From: Gemmata sp.
GTDB taxonomy: Bacteria > Planctomycetota > Planctomycetia > Gemmatales > Gemmataceae
Reading direction: 5' to 3'
Length of the DNA stretch: 34,348 bases
Assembly (NCBI GenBank): GCA_025055115.1
Contig: JANWYJ010000052.1
Span: 1 to 34,348, forward strand
Positions within the stretch are counted from its first letter, which is position 1, and each line of letters begins with the position of its first letter. Shown here piece by piece: positions 8,765 to 16,497 of this stretch. The translations under genes were made by a program, and so were the position numbers. Under the pieces are notes generated by a model that saw only the letters and a program-made list of their open reading frames with translations, did not search any database and was not told where the DNA came from.

Positions 8765-9613
8765 ATGTCATGGGTCTGGCTCAATGGTCAGCTTGTTGAC
8801 AAGCTGCATGCTTCTGTGAATGTCTTTGATCACGGATTTCTCTATTGCGATGGGGTTTGGGAACATCTGCGAATGATTCATTCCCAAATTATTGCTTATG
8901 ATGTTCACAGTCGTCATTTATTCCAAGCCGCTGCGGCACTGGGTATCGACATTCCGTATAGTCATTCCGAATTAGAATCTGCCATTCTTTCAACCGCTAC
9001 GGAGAATCAACGCACCAACGCCTATGTACGCATCATCGTGACGCGTGGGGTCGGTACCATCGGACCCGACCCACGCAAGTTAGACCCCCAGGTTATTATC
9101 ATTGTTGAAGAGTATCAGCCCTTTCCGCGTGAATTGTATGGCTACGGTCTGCATACAGTGATTTCCCCGTTGTCACTCGACCTTGATAATCCGGCTCACC
9201 GGTATCGCACCCTCAATCAATTGCATATAGTCCAGGCTAAACGATACGCTTTAACACATGGTTGTTTAGAAGCCTTATTTCCCACGCGCCAAGGTCATCT
9301 TGTCTGTTCAACGGAGGGGTGCTTATGGGCTGTACAACGGGGACAAATTATCGCTGCCGCTGGCCAACCCGAGAATGCCACGTTCGATTTCTTTCGTACC
9401 TGGCTGCATCGATCATCATGCACCACTCTAGAGCAAGCATTGACTCTTACCGAGCTTGTTACGATGGATGAAGTCTTTATCGTGGGGACGGCTTGTGGGA
9501 TTATTGGGATTGTCCGTATTGATGGAGCCACGATTGGGTCAGGTACCGAAGGCTCGGTCACTCGCAGCCTGCGCGATGATTTTGAACGTTTCACGCAGAC
9601 ATCGTCGCGATAA
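8765..9613 (+). CDS. Class IV aminotransferase-fold protein lacking the catalytic lysine
   Basis: 282 residues from ATG 8765. The family start is clear (VWLNGQLVD..., VNVFDHGFLYCDGVWEHLR at about 19-36), as is the middle (YVRIIVTRGVGTIGPDP). In branched-chain and D-amino acid aminotransferases and in aminodeoxychorismate lyase the segment KTLNYL holds the PLP-binding Lys. Here it reads RTLNQL, with Arg148 in that place. The EGxxxN(I/V)F segment, whose Glu touches the PLP ring nitrogen, is also altered (LVCSTEGCLW, Cys181 by ungapped alignment). It may be a pseudoenzyme, or it may use a different chemistry. It follows the LolD-like gene by 75 bp of AT-rich DNA and shares the lower GC of the ABC pair. 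Confidence 0.82.
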   Translation: MSWVWLNGQLVDKLHASVNVFDHGFLYCDGVWEHLRMIHSQIIAYDVHSRHLFQAAAALGIDIPYSHSELESAILSTATENQRTNAYVRIIVTRGVGTIGPDPRKLDPQVIIIVEEYQPFPRELYGYGLHTVISPLSLDLDNPAHRYRTLNQLHIVQAKRYALTHGCLEALFPTRQGHLVCSTEGCLWAVQRGQIIAAAGQPENATFDFFRTWLHRSSCTTLEQALTLTELVTMDEVFIVGTACGIIGIVRIDGATIGSGTEGSVTRSLRDDFERFTQTSSR

Positions 9614-9646
9614 CATAATCGCTACTACCACCGGGAGGCCGACACC

Positions 9647-10105
9647 ATGATTCACCTTCATCGTATTCTTGTGCCGACGGATTTCAGCGAATATGCTCGA
9701 CCGGCGATACGTTATGCTGCGGAATTGGCTCAGAAGTTTTCAGCGGAATTGATCCTGTTGCATGTTGTTCCCGACACAATCCTGGCCCTGCCGGATGCGG
9801 TCATGCCCACTCCAGCGCCTTTGGCCGACTTGGAGGCGATGGTCGCTTCGGGCAAGCAAGGTTTAGCTAACGTGATTGCTTCCGAACACTTGACGCATCT
9901 TCACCCGCGTGCGGAAGTACGGATTGGTTCACCCGCGGCCGAAATTATTGCTGCCGCGAACGATCTGAAGGCCGATTTGATCTGCATTGGCACACACGGT
10001 CGCACCGGACTTCTGCGCGTGTTGCTCGGCAGCGTTGCGGAGATGGTTGTGCGGCAAGCTCCATGTCCGGTCTTGACGGTCCGTCCACCGGTGGCAGCGG
10101 CCTGA
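9647..10105 (+). CDS. Universal stress protein, UspA family
   Basis: 152 residues from ATG 9647, with GGGAGG at 9633-9638. A single Usp domain begins RILVPTDFSEYARPAIRYAAELA and ends in the nucleotide-binding pattern G-2X-G-9X-G-S (Gly115, Gly118, Gly128, Ser129), so ATP binding is expected, as in MJ0577-type members. Usp proteins are cytoplasmic, dimeric and tied to stress survival; the specific partner is unknown. The stop codon abuts a 20-bp tandem duplication. The class III aminotransferase gene converges from the other side. Confidence 0.93.
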   Translation: MIHLHRILVPTDFSEYARPAIRYAAELAQKFSAELILLHVVPDTILALPDAVMPTPAPLADLEAMVASGKQGLANVIASEHLTHLHPRAEVRIGSPAAEIIAAANDLKADLICIGTHGRTGLLRVLLGSVAEMVVRQAPCPVLTVRPPVAAA

Positions 10106-10144
10106 TCTTCCACCATCGCCTTGAATCTTCCACCATCGCCTTGA
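10105..10144. repeat. 20-bp perfect tandem duplication at the usp stop codon
   Basis: ATCTTCCACCATCGCCTTGA occurs at 10105-10124 and again at 10125-10144 with no mismatch. It begins at the last base of the usp stop codon and lies in the gap between two convergent genes. Confidence 0.9.
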
Positions 10145-10177
10145 ACTTGTTGTCGCGTGCATCGCGGTGATGATCGT

Positions 10178-11545
10178 TCAAGCTCCCGTTGGCATATTCT
10201 GCGCGATCGGCTCTGCTGCCGCGGTGGGCGGTTTCGCGATTTCCACCGCCCCTAGGACGCCATCGAGGATCGTCAGCGCCGTTTGCACCTGCTGTGCCGA
10301 AACGCACAGGGGCGGGCAGAAGCGAATGGCCGCTTCCCCACAACCCAGCAACAACAACCCGTGGTGGAATGCGGTTTGAATGACTTTCTCGCGATAACCG
10401 GGCGAAGGCAGGTCAACGGCTGTCATCAGTCCGATTCCCCGGACGCCGCTCAGAACCGAGTGTTTTTGGGCAAGTTCCCGCAAGCCGGCTCGCAGTTGTT
10501 CTCCGCGGGCTGTGGCATTGGCCATGTATTCGCGTTCCAGCAGTGCGATGGTAGCTAATGCCGCACGACAGCTAACGGGGTTGCCACCGAAGGTGCTCGC
10601 ATGACTGCCGGGGGGCCAGTCCATCACGTGCGCCTTCGCAATGATCGCTCCCAAGGGCATGCCACTGGCGATGCCTTTGGCCGTGCAAATAATGTCGGGT
10701 TCGACACCATAGTGTTCTACGGCGAACATCTTCCCGGTGCGGCCCATGCCGGATTGAACTTCATCCACGACGAGCAAAATGCCGTGTTTGTCACACAATT
10801 GCCGCAAAGCGGGCAGGCATCCTGGGGCGATGGGATAATAGCCCCCTTCCCCTTGAATCGGCTCAACGAAAATAGCCGCGACTTCTTCCGGCGGGGCTGT
10901 GCGACGGAAGATCGTGTCTTCGAGTTCGGCGACAAGCCGGCATTTGTCGCGGCATACCCCCCCTTCGGGGCACTGCCGCGGGAAGTTGACATGGTGAATA
11001 TCAGGAACCAGTGGTGAGAAACCACGGCGGTGGACCAGCTTGGACCCCGACAGCGACATGGCCCCATACGTCCGCCCGTGGAAAGCCCCGAAGAAGGCAA
11101 CGGCGCGGTTGCGTTTGGTGTGCCACCGCGCCAGTTTCAATGCTCCTTCCAACGCCTCGGCTCCGCTATTGCAGAAGAAGACTTTCTTTGGCGTGGAACC
11201 GGGGGCGATGGTCGCAAGCTTTTCGGCCAGGTCGATTTGCGGACGGTAGTAGAAGTCGGTACCGCTCATGTGGATGAGCTTGGCGGCCTGATCCTGGATG
11301 GCCGCAACGATTTCTGGGTGGCAATGGCCAGTGTTGGTGACGGCGATACCTGCGGTGAAGTCTAGAAACAGGTTGCCGTCAACATCTTGGATGACACAAC
11401 CGCTGGCTTTGTCCACAAAAAGAGGATAGGCCGGCGTGTACGAAGGCGAAACGTATTTTTTGTCGCGGGCGAGTAGTTCTGCCCCATGCGGCCCCGGCAG
11501 CGGGGTGCGGATATCAGGAACCGTCAGGTGGTCGAACTGAAACAT
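10178..11545 (-). CDS. Class III (omega-amino acid) PLP aminotransferase, acetylornithine/GABA aminotransferase family
   Basis: 455 residues from ATG 11545, with GGAGGAG upstream. The PLP Lys is in CTAKGIASGMPLGAI (Lys290), the ring-contacting Asp is in VVDEVQSGMGRTG (Asp261), NSGAEA lies at about 126-131 and FHGRTYGAMSLSG at 155-167, so the enzyme looks intact. Family members include GABA, acetylornithine, ornithine and lysine-6 aminotransferases and some archaeal amino acid racemases; the substrate cannot be chosen from sequence. It precedes no pathway-specific gene but follows an aldehyde dehydrogenase by 41 bp on the same strand. Together these suggest amine to semialdehyde to acid breakdown of an omega-amino acid. 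Confidence 0.92.
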   Translation of the reverse strand: MFQFDHLTVPDIRTPLPGPHGAELLARDKKYVSPSYTPAYPLFVDKASGCVIQDVDGNLFLDFTAGIAVTNTGHCHPEIVAAIQDQAAKLIHMSGTDFYYRPQIDLAEKLATIAPGSTPKKVFFCNSGAEALEGALKLARWHTKRNRAVAFFGAFHGRTYGAMSLSGSKLVHRRGFSPLVPDIHHVNFPRQCPEGGVCRDKCRLVAELEDTIFRRTAPPEEVAAIFVEPIQGEGGYYPIAPGCLPALRQLCDKHGILLVVDEVQSGMGRTGKMFAVEHYGVEPDIICTAKGIASGMPLGAIIAKAHVMDWPPGSHASTFGGNPVSCRAALATIALLEREYMANATARGEQLRAGLRELAQKHSVLSGVRGIGLMTAVDLPSPGYREKVIQTAFHHGLLLLGCGEAAIRFCPPLCVSAQQVQTALTILDGVLGAVEIAKPPTAAAEPIAQNMPTGA

Positions 11546-11569
11546 CGTTTGGGTTCTCCTCCACCGCCT

Positions 11570-11597
11570 GGGTCAGGCCGGTTGGGTCAGGCCGGTC
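11570..11597. repeat. 14-bp tandem duplication across the aldehyde dehydrogenase stop
   Basis: GGGTCAGGCCGGTT at 11570-11583 is followed at once by GGGTCAGGCCGGTC at 11584-11597 (one mismatch). The second copy contains the aldehyde dehydrogenase stop codon (11587-11589, minus strand) and the first copy lies just beyond it. Confidence 0.85.
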
Positions 11598-13101
11598 CGC
11601 CGTCGATGGCCGTCGTCAGCCCTTGGGCCATTTTGATGTCGGTACCGTGATTGATGGTGATGGCGGTTTTGTGCGTCACCACGTCGATCAGTCCTGCAGC
11701 GCTGGGATGGCCGTTACCGCTTTTTTTGACGCCGCCAAAAGGCAGGTGCACTTCCGCCCCGATACTGGGGAGGTTGACATAAGCCATGCCGTAGTCGCAC
11801 TCGTCGCGGAAGAACCGCATCCGGCGGTAGCTTTCTGTAATGACGGCCATGGAAAGGCCATATTCGGTTGCGTTGTAAATCTGTGCGGCTTCTTCATCAG
11901 TTCGGAAGGGGATGAGGGCCACATGAGGCCCGAAAACTTCTTCGCGCAGCACGCGCGATTGCGGATTGGCTTCACTGAGATAAATAAACGGTTGCACGAA
12001 GCAACCTTTCGTGCCACATTCGGTGCCATCGAGGAGCACTTTGACGCCCTCTTGGCGTGCCAAGGCGTTGTAGCTTAAGACTTTCTCCACGGCTTGGCGA
12101 TTGACGAGCGGTCCCGCGAAATTTTTCGGGTCCAGCGGTTCGCCAAAGCGAAGCCGTTGGGCCTTGTCGGTGAAAGCTGTTGCGTAGCGTTCCATGAGCG
12201 ATTCGTGAACGATGATGCGGCTGGCGGAAACACAGCGTTGTCCGGTGGTTTTGAAAGCCGAGAGAATGCCGGCGTTGACAGCCAGATCGAAGCGGGCATC
12301 CTCACAGACGATCACCGCGTTCTTGCCACCCATCTCCGCGGCCACGATCCGATTGGGAATGCTGGCGGAAATTTCCTGAATCCGCTGACCGACCGCATAG
12401 CTCCCGGTGAAGCATACCACATTCACCCCCGGGTTGCGGACCAGCGCTTCACCTACCGTGCCCGAACCGTGGAGCAGATTGACAGTTCCCGGAGGAAAGC
12501 CGGCTTCCACAAACAGTTCGATCAGCCGTTGGCCCACCGCCGCAGTTTCCTCGCTGGGTTTGAATACGCAGGTGTTTCCTTCCAGCAAACTGGGTCCGAG
12601 CATCCACAAGGGGACCGCGAAGGGGAAATTCCACGGTGTAATGACCGCGACGACCCCCCAGGGCTTCCGCCGCACATAGGCATCTTTTTCGGCAATTTCG
12701 GAGGCGACCACTTCACCATAAACACCGTCGCGTCCTTTGCCGAAAACGTACTGCACCATGTGCAGCCCCTCGACGACCTCCGCGCGGCATTCGGTGATGT
12801 TTTTGCCGCATTCACGGGCCATCAGTTCGGCGAGGGCATCGGTTTCGCGTTTGATGAGTTGCGCTAAGCGGTCGAAGGCTTCCGCACGGATAATCCGCGA
12901 GGTTCGCCGCCACGCTGGGAAGGCCGCGCGGGCAGCCGCCACAGCGGCCTGAACCTCTGCGGCAGTAGCCTGGGGGAAGGTTCCGATCACTCCATCCAGA
13001 TTCGCCGGATTGCGACTGGTGAAATCGTCCCGAGAAGCCTGCCATTCGCCGCCGATGAGCAGGCGACCGGCTACCGGTGTGTAAGCCGTGGGAGAGGTCA
13101 T
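11587..13101 (-). CDS. NAD(P)-dependent aldehyde dehydrogenase (semialdehyde type)
   Basis: 504 residues from ATG 13101, which has AAGGAGA 7 bases upstream; a longer open frame exists but overlaps the divergent gene. ALDH landmarks are present: PWNFP (157-161) with the oxyanion Asn, the cofactor Lys in FKPSE (181), FTGS (231-234), catalytic Glu256 in AEMGGKN, catalytic Cys290 in TTGQRCVSAS, and EEVFGPH in the C-terminal third. It oxidises an aldehyde to a carboxylic acid. Its partner aminotransferase (gene starts 41 bp downstream) would produce such a semialdehyde, for example from GABA, ornithine or lysine. Assignment to succinate-, glutamate- or aminoadipate-semialdehyde is not possible by eye. 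Confidence 0.93.
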   Translation of the reverse strand: MTSPTAYTPVAGRLLIGGEWQASRDDFTSRNPANLDGVIGTFPQATAAEVQAAVAAARAAFPAWRRTSRIIRAEAFDRLAQLIKRETDALAELMARECGKNITECRAEVVEGLHMVQYVFGKGRDGVYGEVVASEIAEKDAYVRRKPWGVVAVITPWNFPFAVPLWMLGPSLLEGNTCVFKPSEETAAVGQRLIELFVEAGFPPGTVNLLHGSGTVGEALVRNPGVNVVCFTGSYAVGQRIQEISASIPNRIVAAEMGGKNAVIVCEDARFDLAVNAGILSAFKTTGQRCVSASRIIVHESLMERYATAFTDKAQRLRFGEPLDPKNFAGPLVNRQAVEKVLSYNALARQEGVKVLLDGTECGTKGCFVQPFIYLSEANPQSRVLREEVFGPHVALIPFRTDEEAAQIYNATEYGLSMAVITESYRRMRFFRDECDYGMAYVNLPSIGAEVHLPFGGVKKSGNGHPSAAGLIDVVTHKTAITINHGTDIKMAQGLTTAIDGGPA

Positions 13102-13149
13102 GGTGAATCTCCTTTCCGCTAGCGCATTGTACGCACCCACTTCAATGGG

Positions 13150-13178
13150 TGAAACTCGGAACTCCCATGGCGTATAAT
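13150..13178 (+). promoter_or_regulatory. Possible sigma70-type promoter for the LarA-like gene
   Basis: A perfect TATAAT stands at 13173-13178, 25 bp before the start codon at 13203. The hexamer 17 bp upstream, TGAAAC at 13150-13155, is only a weak -35. It lies in the short gap between the divergent aldehyde dehydrogenase and LarA-like genes. Confidence 0.4.
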
Positions 13179-13202
13179 GGACAACTGTTGTGAGGAAGAC
13201 AT

Positions 13203-14399
13203 ATGGTCCCCGCGATGGAATTGATGGTGGGCGAGGAGTCCTGGCGGTTGATGGTGGCCGCATCGCAAGCGGTTCAGCTGCATCAGCAACCCTACACACC
13301 GACCGACCGCACCCCGGCCCAATTGATCCAAGCAGCGCTTGAACATCCGTACCAGTTTGAGCCACTCCGCCGGGCACTGACACCCGATGATCGGGTGGCG
13401 ATTGTTATCGAACCGCGATTGCCGCATCTGGCTGAGATGCTGGCCGAAGTTCTTCGCTATCTGGGCCGTGTGGGTATTCCGCCGCAAGCCGTCACGGTGG
13501 TTTCTCCTCCTGGCTCGCCCGATGGTTGGATGCGCCAGCTGCCGGTGGAATTTGCCAGCATCACCACGGAAATCCACGATCCGATGGATGCTCGCAAGCA
13601 TGCCTATCTGGCGACCACCAAAGCTGGCCGCCGACTGTATCTGAACCGTTCCGTGGTTGAGGCGGATTTCGTCATTTTGCTGACGGGGCGGCGCTTCGAT
13701 CCGCATACCGGCTACGCGGGGGCGGAAGCGGCGATCTTCCCGGCCCTGTCCAACCACGAGACCCGGGCAGCCTTCGTGGGGCAATTCACGACCGGTCACC
13801 CGCAGTGGGTGGAAGGTGAAGCCGCCGAGATCGCCTGGCTTTTGGGAACGCCATTTTTCGTGCAAGTGATTGAAGATTCGGGGGATCGGATTCATGCCGT
13901 CATCGCGGGGTTACTGGCCAGTGGTGCTGAGGGCATCCGCCAGCAAGATGCGCGCTGGCGCAGCACGATCAGTCGCGAACCGGACACGGTCATTGCCGCC
14001 ATCGGTGGCGATCCTGCCGGCATCACGTTCTTGGACCTGGCGAAAGCCGTGGCGACCGCCGCCCGGGTCGTGCAAGCGGGCGGCCGGATTGGTTTGCTCA
14101 CCACCGCGGCTCCTCCCTTGGGGCCGGGAGCTGAACTGCTCCGCCGGCTCGATGGCCCCGAGGCCGCGAAAAAATCGTTGGCGGCCGAAAAACCCGACGA
14201 TTGGGCCGCCGCGGCCCTCTGGGCCTTCGCCGCGCGCCGCGCCAGCCTCTTTTTGGCCAGCGGCTATCCCGACCACGTGGCCGAAGAACTGTTCGCCACC
14301 CCCATCCACACCCCGCAGCAGGTGCAACGGCTGATTGATAGCAGTCAGTATGTGCTTCTGCTGCCCGACGCTCATAAAACAACCGTCAGTCTCCGCTGA
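13203..14399 (+). CDS. LarA/DUF2088-like protein (lactate racemase superfamily), divergent
   Basis: 398 residues from ATG 13203, with GAGGAAG upstream. The LarA-type N domain is suggested by LRRALTPDDRVAIVIEPRLPHLAEMLAEVL (about 56-85), and the C domain by the Asp-Pro-His segment and the following Gly-Tyr-Ala-Gly stretch (His168 to about 180). In nickel lactate racemases this stretch reads G(Y/F)xGGRK and its Lys carries the pincer nickel cofactor; here it reads GYAGAEAAIFP, so the Lys is absent (Ala176). The protein probably belongs to the large uncharacterised DUF2088 group and not to true racemases. No larB, larC or larE is near. A YgfZ-like gene follows 41 bp later, probably cotranscribed. 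Confidence 0.72.
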   Translation: MVPAMELMVGEESWRLMVAASQAVQLHQQPYTPTDRTPAQLIQAALEHPYQFEPLRRALTPDDRVAIVIEPRLPHLAEMLAEVLRYLGRVGIPPQAVTVVSPPGSPDGWMRQLPVEFASITTEIHDPMDARKHAYLATTKAGRRLYLNRSVVEADFVILLTGRRFDPHTGYAGAEAAIFPALSNHETRAAFVGQFTTGHPQWVEGEAAEIAWLLGTPFFVQVIEDSGDRIHAVIAGLLASGAEGIRQQDARWRSTISREPDTVIAAIGGDPAGITFLDLAKAVATAARVVQAGGRIGLLTTAAPPLGPGAELLRRLDGPEAAKKSLAAEKPDDWAAAALWAFAARRASLFLASGYPDHVAEELFATPIHTPQQVQRLIDSSQYVLLLPDAHKTTVSLR

Positions 14400-14440
14400 A
14401 TCATCCGTGCGCAGCTTCTTCTTACCTCACGAGTTGGGCC

Positions 14441-15463
14441 ATGGACCAGCAGATGCCGGATTACACCGCCGCCACCTCTACCGCGGCCCTCTTCGATCGG
14501 TCTTCGGCGGCCAAACTGATCCTGACCGGTCTCGATGCTCCGCTGTTTCTCCACAACCTCAGCACCAACGACATCCAGAACCTGCCCCTGGGCGGCGGAT
14601 GCGAAGCGTACTTCTGCGATCCCCGGGCTAAGGTGAAATTCCAAACCTGGATTTACCACATCCGCCTTGGCGATGGACAGCATGCTCTCTGGGTGGAGAC
14701 AACACCGGGTCGCCATGGTGCATTGGTACAGTATCTCAATCATTACCTCATTTCCGAGCAGGTCGAGATCGCGGATCGCACGAACGACTTCGCCCAGTTC
14801 CACATCGCCGGCCCGCAAGCGGCCAACGTGCTGGCACGCGCCTTAGGGGAACCGATCCCCGACTTGCCCGAATTCGCCCACATGGAGCGGACCTTCGGCC
14901 ACAACGCCACATGCCACATCCGGCGGCACGACCTGCTCGGCTACCCGGGCTTCGACATCGTCAGCCTTCGGGAGCGGGCCAACGGTGTCCAGCGTCTGCT
15001 GGTGGCCGCTGGCGCCGCCGAAGGAACACCAGAAACATTCGAGACACTGCGGATTGAAGCCGGTACCCCGATCTTCGGACCCGATATCGACGAGAACCGC
15101 TTTGTCATGGAGGTGGGATATGTGGCGCGGGCGGTCTGTTACACCAAAGGCTGTTTCCTCGGGCAGGAACCGATCGTGATGGCCCGCGACCGGGCTGGGC
15201 ACATCAACCGGGCCTTTCTTGGACTGAAGGTTCTCGCCGGCGGGCCGCTGCCTCTGGGCAGCCCGATCATGCACAATGGCCAGGCTGTTGGTGTCGTCAC
15301 CTCGAGCTGTTTTTCTCCCCGCCTGAATGCCCCGATCGCCTTGGCCTACTTGAAGTGGCAGCACCAAACACCCGGTACCCGGCTGGAAGCCACAACGCCC
15401 GCTGGCCCACAACCGGTGGAAGTCCTGGGGCTGCCCCCGGTGCGTTCCAACTCACCCCGTTGA
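14441..15463 (+). CDS. ygfZ: YgfZ/GcvT-like folate-binding protein
   Basis: 340 residues from ATG 14441. The hallmark KGCFLGQE is at 236-243, matching the K-G-C-(Y/F)-x-G-Q-E signature of YgfZ, and the flanking GCT-fold segments are present (LSTNDIQNLPLGGGCEAYFCDPR cut here to its core NDIQNLPLGGG; AGPQAANVLARAL; LRIEAGTPIFGPDID). YgfZ is a tetrahydrofolate-binding relative of glycine cleavage T protein that helps build or repair iron-sulfur clusters; aminomethyltransferase activity is not expected. It lies downstream of the LarA-like gene on the same strand. The small secreted protein gene converges on it, with a bulged stem-loop between. Confidence 0.87.
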   Translation: MDQQMPDYTAATSTAALFDRSSAAKLILTGLDAPLFLHNLSTNDIQNLPLGGGCEAYFCDPRAKVKFQTWIYHIRLGDGQHALWVETTPGRHGALVQYLNHYLISEQVEIADRTNDFAQFHIAGPQAANVLARALGEPIPDLPEFAHMERTFGHNATCHIRRHDLLGYPGFDIVSLRERANGVQRLLVAAGAAEGTPETFETLRIEAGTPIFGPDIDENRFVMEVGYVARAVCYTKGCFLGQEPIVMARDRAGHINRAFLGLKVLAGGPLPLGSPIMHNGQAVGVVTSSCFSPRLNAPIALAYLKWQHQTPGTRLEATTPAGPQPVEVLGLPPVRSNSPR

Positions 15464-15477
15464 CCGACCAACGGTGG
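15452..15477. terminator. Weak stem-loop at the end of the ygfZ-like gene
   Basis: CCGTTG at 15457-15462 pairs with CAACGG at 15469-15474, extended by CAC/GTG pairs across a 2-nt bulge. It overlaps the stop codon and lies between two convergent genes, but has no T run. Confidence 0.3.
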
Positions 15478-15496
15478 CTGGGTTGCCTGCGCGACG

Positions 15497-15844
15497 TTAG
15501 GGTGCCGGTACGACCGTGGCCACTGGGATTTCCACCATGTGCCGGCGTTGGACAGCCACTTCCACAGAGACTGGAAAACGAAGGCGCAGGCGCTCGGTGC
15601 ACGTGACCTCACACTGCCACGTCGCTTCGACTGCATGGCCAGACCCCAGCAACGGGTAGAGCAAGAGCGGACCGATCTTGACACCACTTTGAATCGTCTT
15701 CGTCAGCGAAATGTCATCGCGGCCCAGGATTTCGACGAACGGCAACGGGCTTTTCGGCAACGCCGCAATCACCTCGGCATCGCTAGGGGGAGCCAAGTGA
15801 AAGGGCGGTTGCCCCAGCGCAAAAAGAATACCAACGACGAACAT
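15497..15844 (-). CDS. Small secreted protein of unknown function
   Basis: 115 residues from ATG 15844, fixed by a very strong ribosome site (GGAGGTG, 5 bases before the ATG). A hydrophobic N-terminus, MFVVGILFALGQPPFHLAPP, looks like a short signal peptide or membrane anchor. The remainder is beta-rich with paired Cys in CEVTC, and ends ATVVPAP. No family is recognised. It is divergent from the PepSY gene (143-bp gap, probably a shared promoter region) and convergent with the ygfZ-like gene. Confidence 0.7.
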   Translation of the reverse strand: MFVVGILFALGQPPFHLAPPSDAEVIAALPKSPLPFVEILGRDDISLTKTIQSGVKIGPLLLYPLLGSGHAVEATWQCEVTCTERLRLRFPVSVEVAVQRRHMVEIPVATVVPAP

Positions 15845-15986
15845 CGTCACCTCCGTGAGTACAGATGGCACGTGTGTGGCAGCTTAACCGGCCGTGCTCT
15901 GACCGTCAATTGTGCCCCCCGTTGACCACAACCCCAACCTCACCGACAATCAACAAGAATGGTCGTTTCCCTCAAAATGAGCTGCC

Positions 15987-16496
15987 ATGACTTGGAATCC
16001 GCGTGTCTTTTTTCGGAAATCGCATCGGTGGGGTGCGGTCATCGTCGCCGCACCGTTTTTGTTGGTCTTGATCACCGGCATCCTGCTTCAATTGAAGAAA
16101 GAACTCCCGTGGGTACAACCGGTGACGAAGAAAGGACACGGTCGTGAACCCCAGGTGAGTTTCGACACGATTCTGGCCGCTGTCCGTGCTGTGCCCGAAG
16201 CGGATGTCAGGACGTGGGCCGACATTGATCGCCTCGATGTGCGGCCCAAAGATGGCATCGTGAAAGTCCAGTGCCAAAACCGCTATGAGGTCCAGGTGGA
16301 TTTCCAAACCGCGGAAGTTCTCCAAGTCGCCTATCGTCGCTCGGATGTGATTGAAAGCCTGCACGATGGCAGTTGGTTTCACGATGCCGCGAAGCTATAC
16401 GTTTTCCTACCCGTGGCCCTGATCGTCGTGAGCTTATGGTTCACGGGGATGTATCTGTTTGTGCTGCCCTATGGTGTGAAGTGGCGGCGGAGGTGA
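15987..16496 (+). CDS. PepSY-associated transmembrane protein (short form)
   Basis: 169 residues from ATG 15987. It begins with RVFFRKSHRWGAVIVAAPFLLVLITGILL, the first helix of PepSY_TM proteins (shortened here: KSHRWGAVIVAAP), followed by one periplasmic PepSY-like unit at about 55-115 containing VQCQNRYEVQVDFQTAEVL, then SLHDGSWF and a second helix at about 135-158. The SLHDG-F-H motif is typical of the family. PepSY_TM proteins occur in iron-siderophore reductases and protease-inhibitor contexts; this half-length, two-helix form has no assigned role. Its stop is one base before the next gene's start, so the two are translationally coupled. Confidence 0.78.
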   Translation: MTWNPRVFFRKSHRWGAVIVAAPFLLVLITGILLQLKKELPWVQPVTKKGHGREPQVSFDTILAAVRAVPEADVRTWADIDRLDVRPKDGIVKVQCQNRYEVQVDFQTAEVLQVAYRRSDVIESLHDGSWFHDAAKLYVFLPVALIVVSLWFTGMYLFVLPYGVKWRRR

Positions 16497-16497
16497 A

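Noticed and set aside
8765-9613. Naming the class IV gene ilvE, dat or pabC
   Set aside because: The PLP Lys and the usual Glu position are not kept, so none of the three activities can be assumed.
13203-14399. Calling the DUF2088-like gene a true lactate racemase
   Set aside because: The cofactor Lys is missing and no larB, larC or larE is present, so only the superfamily is supported.
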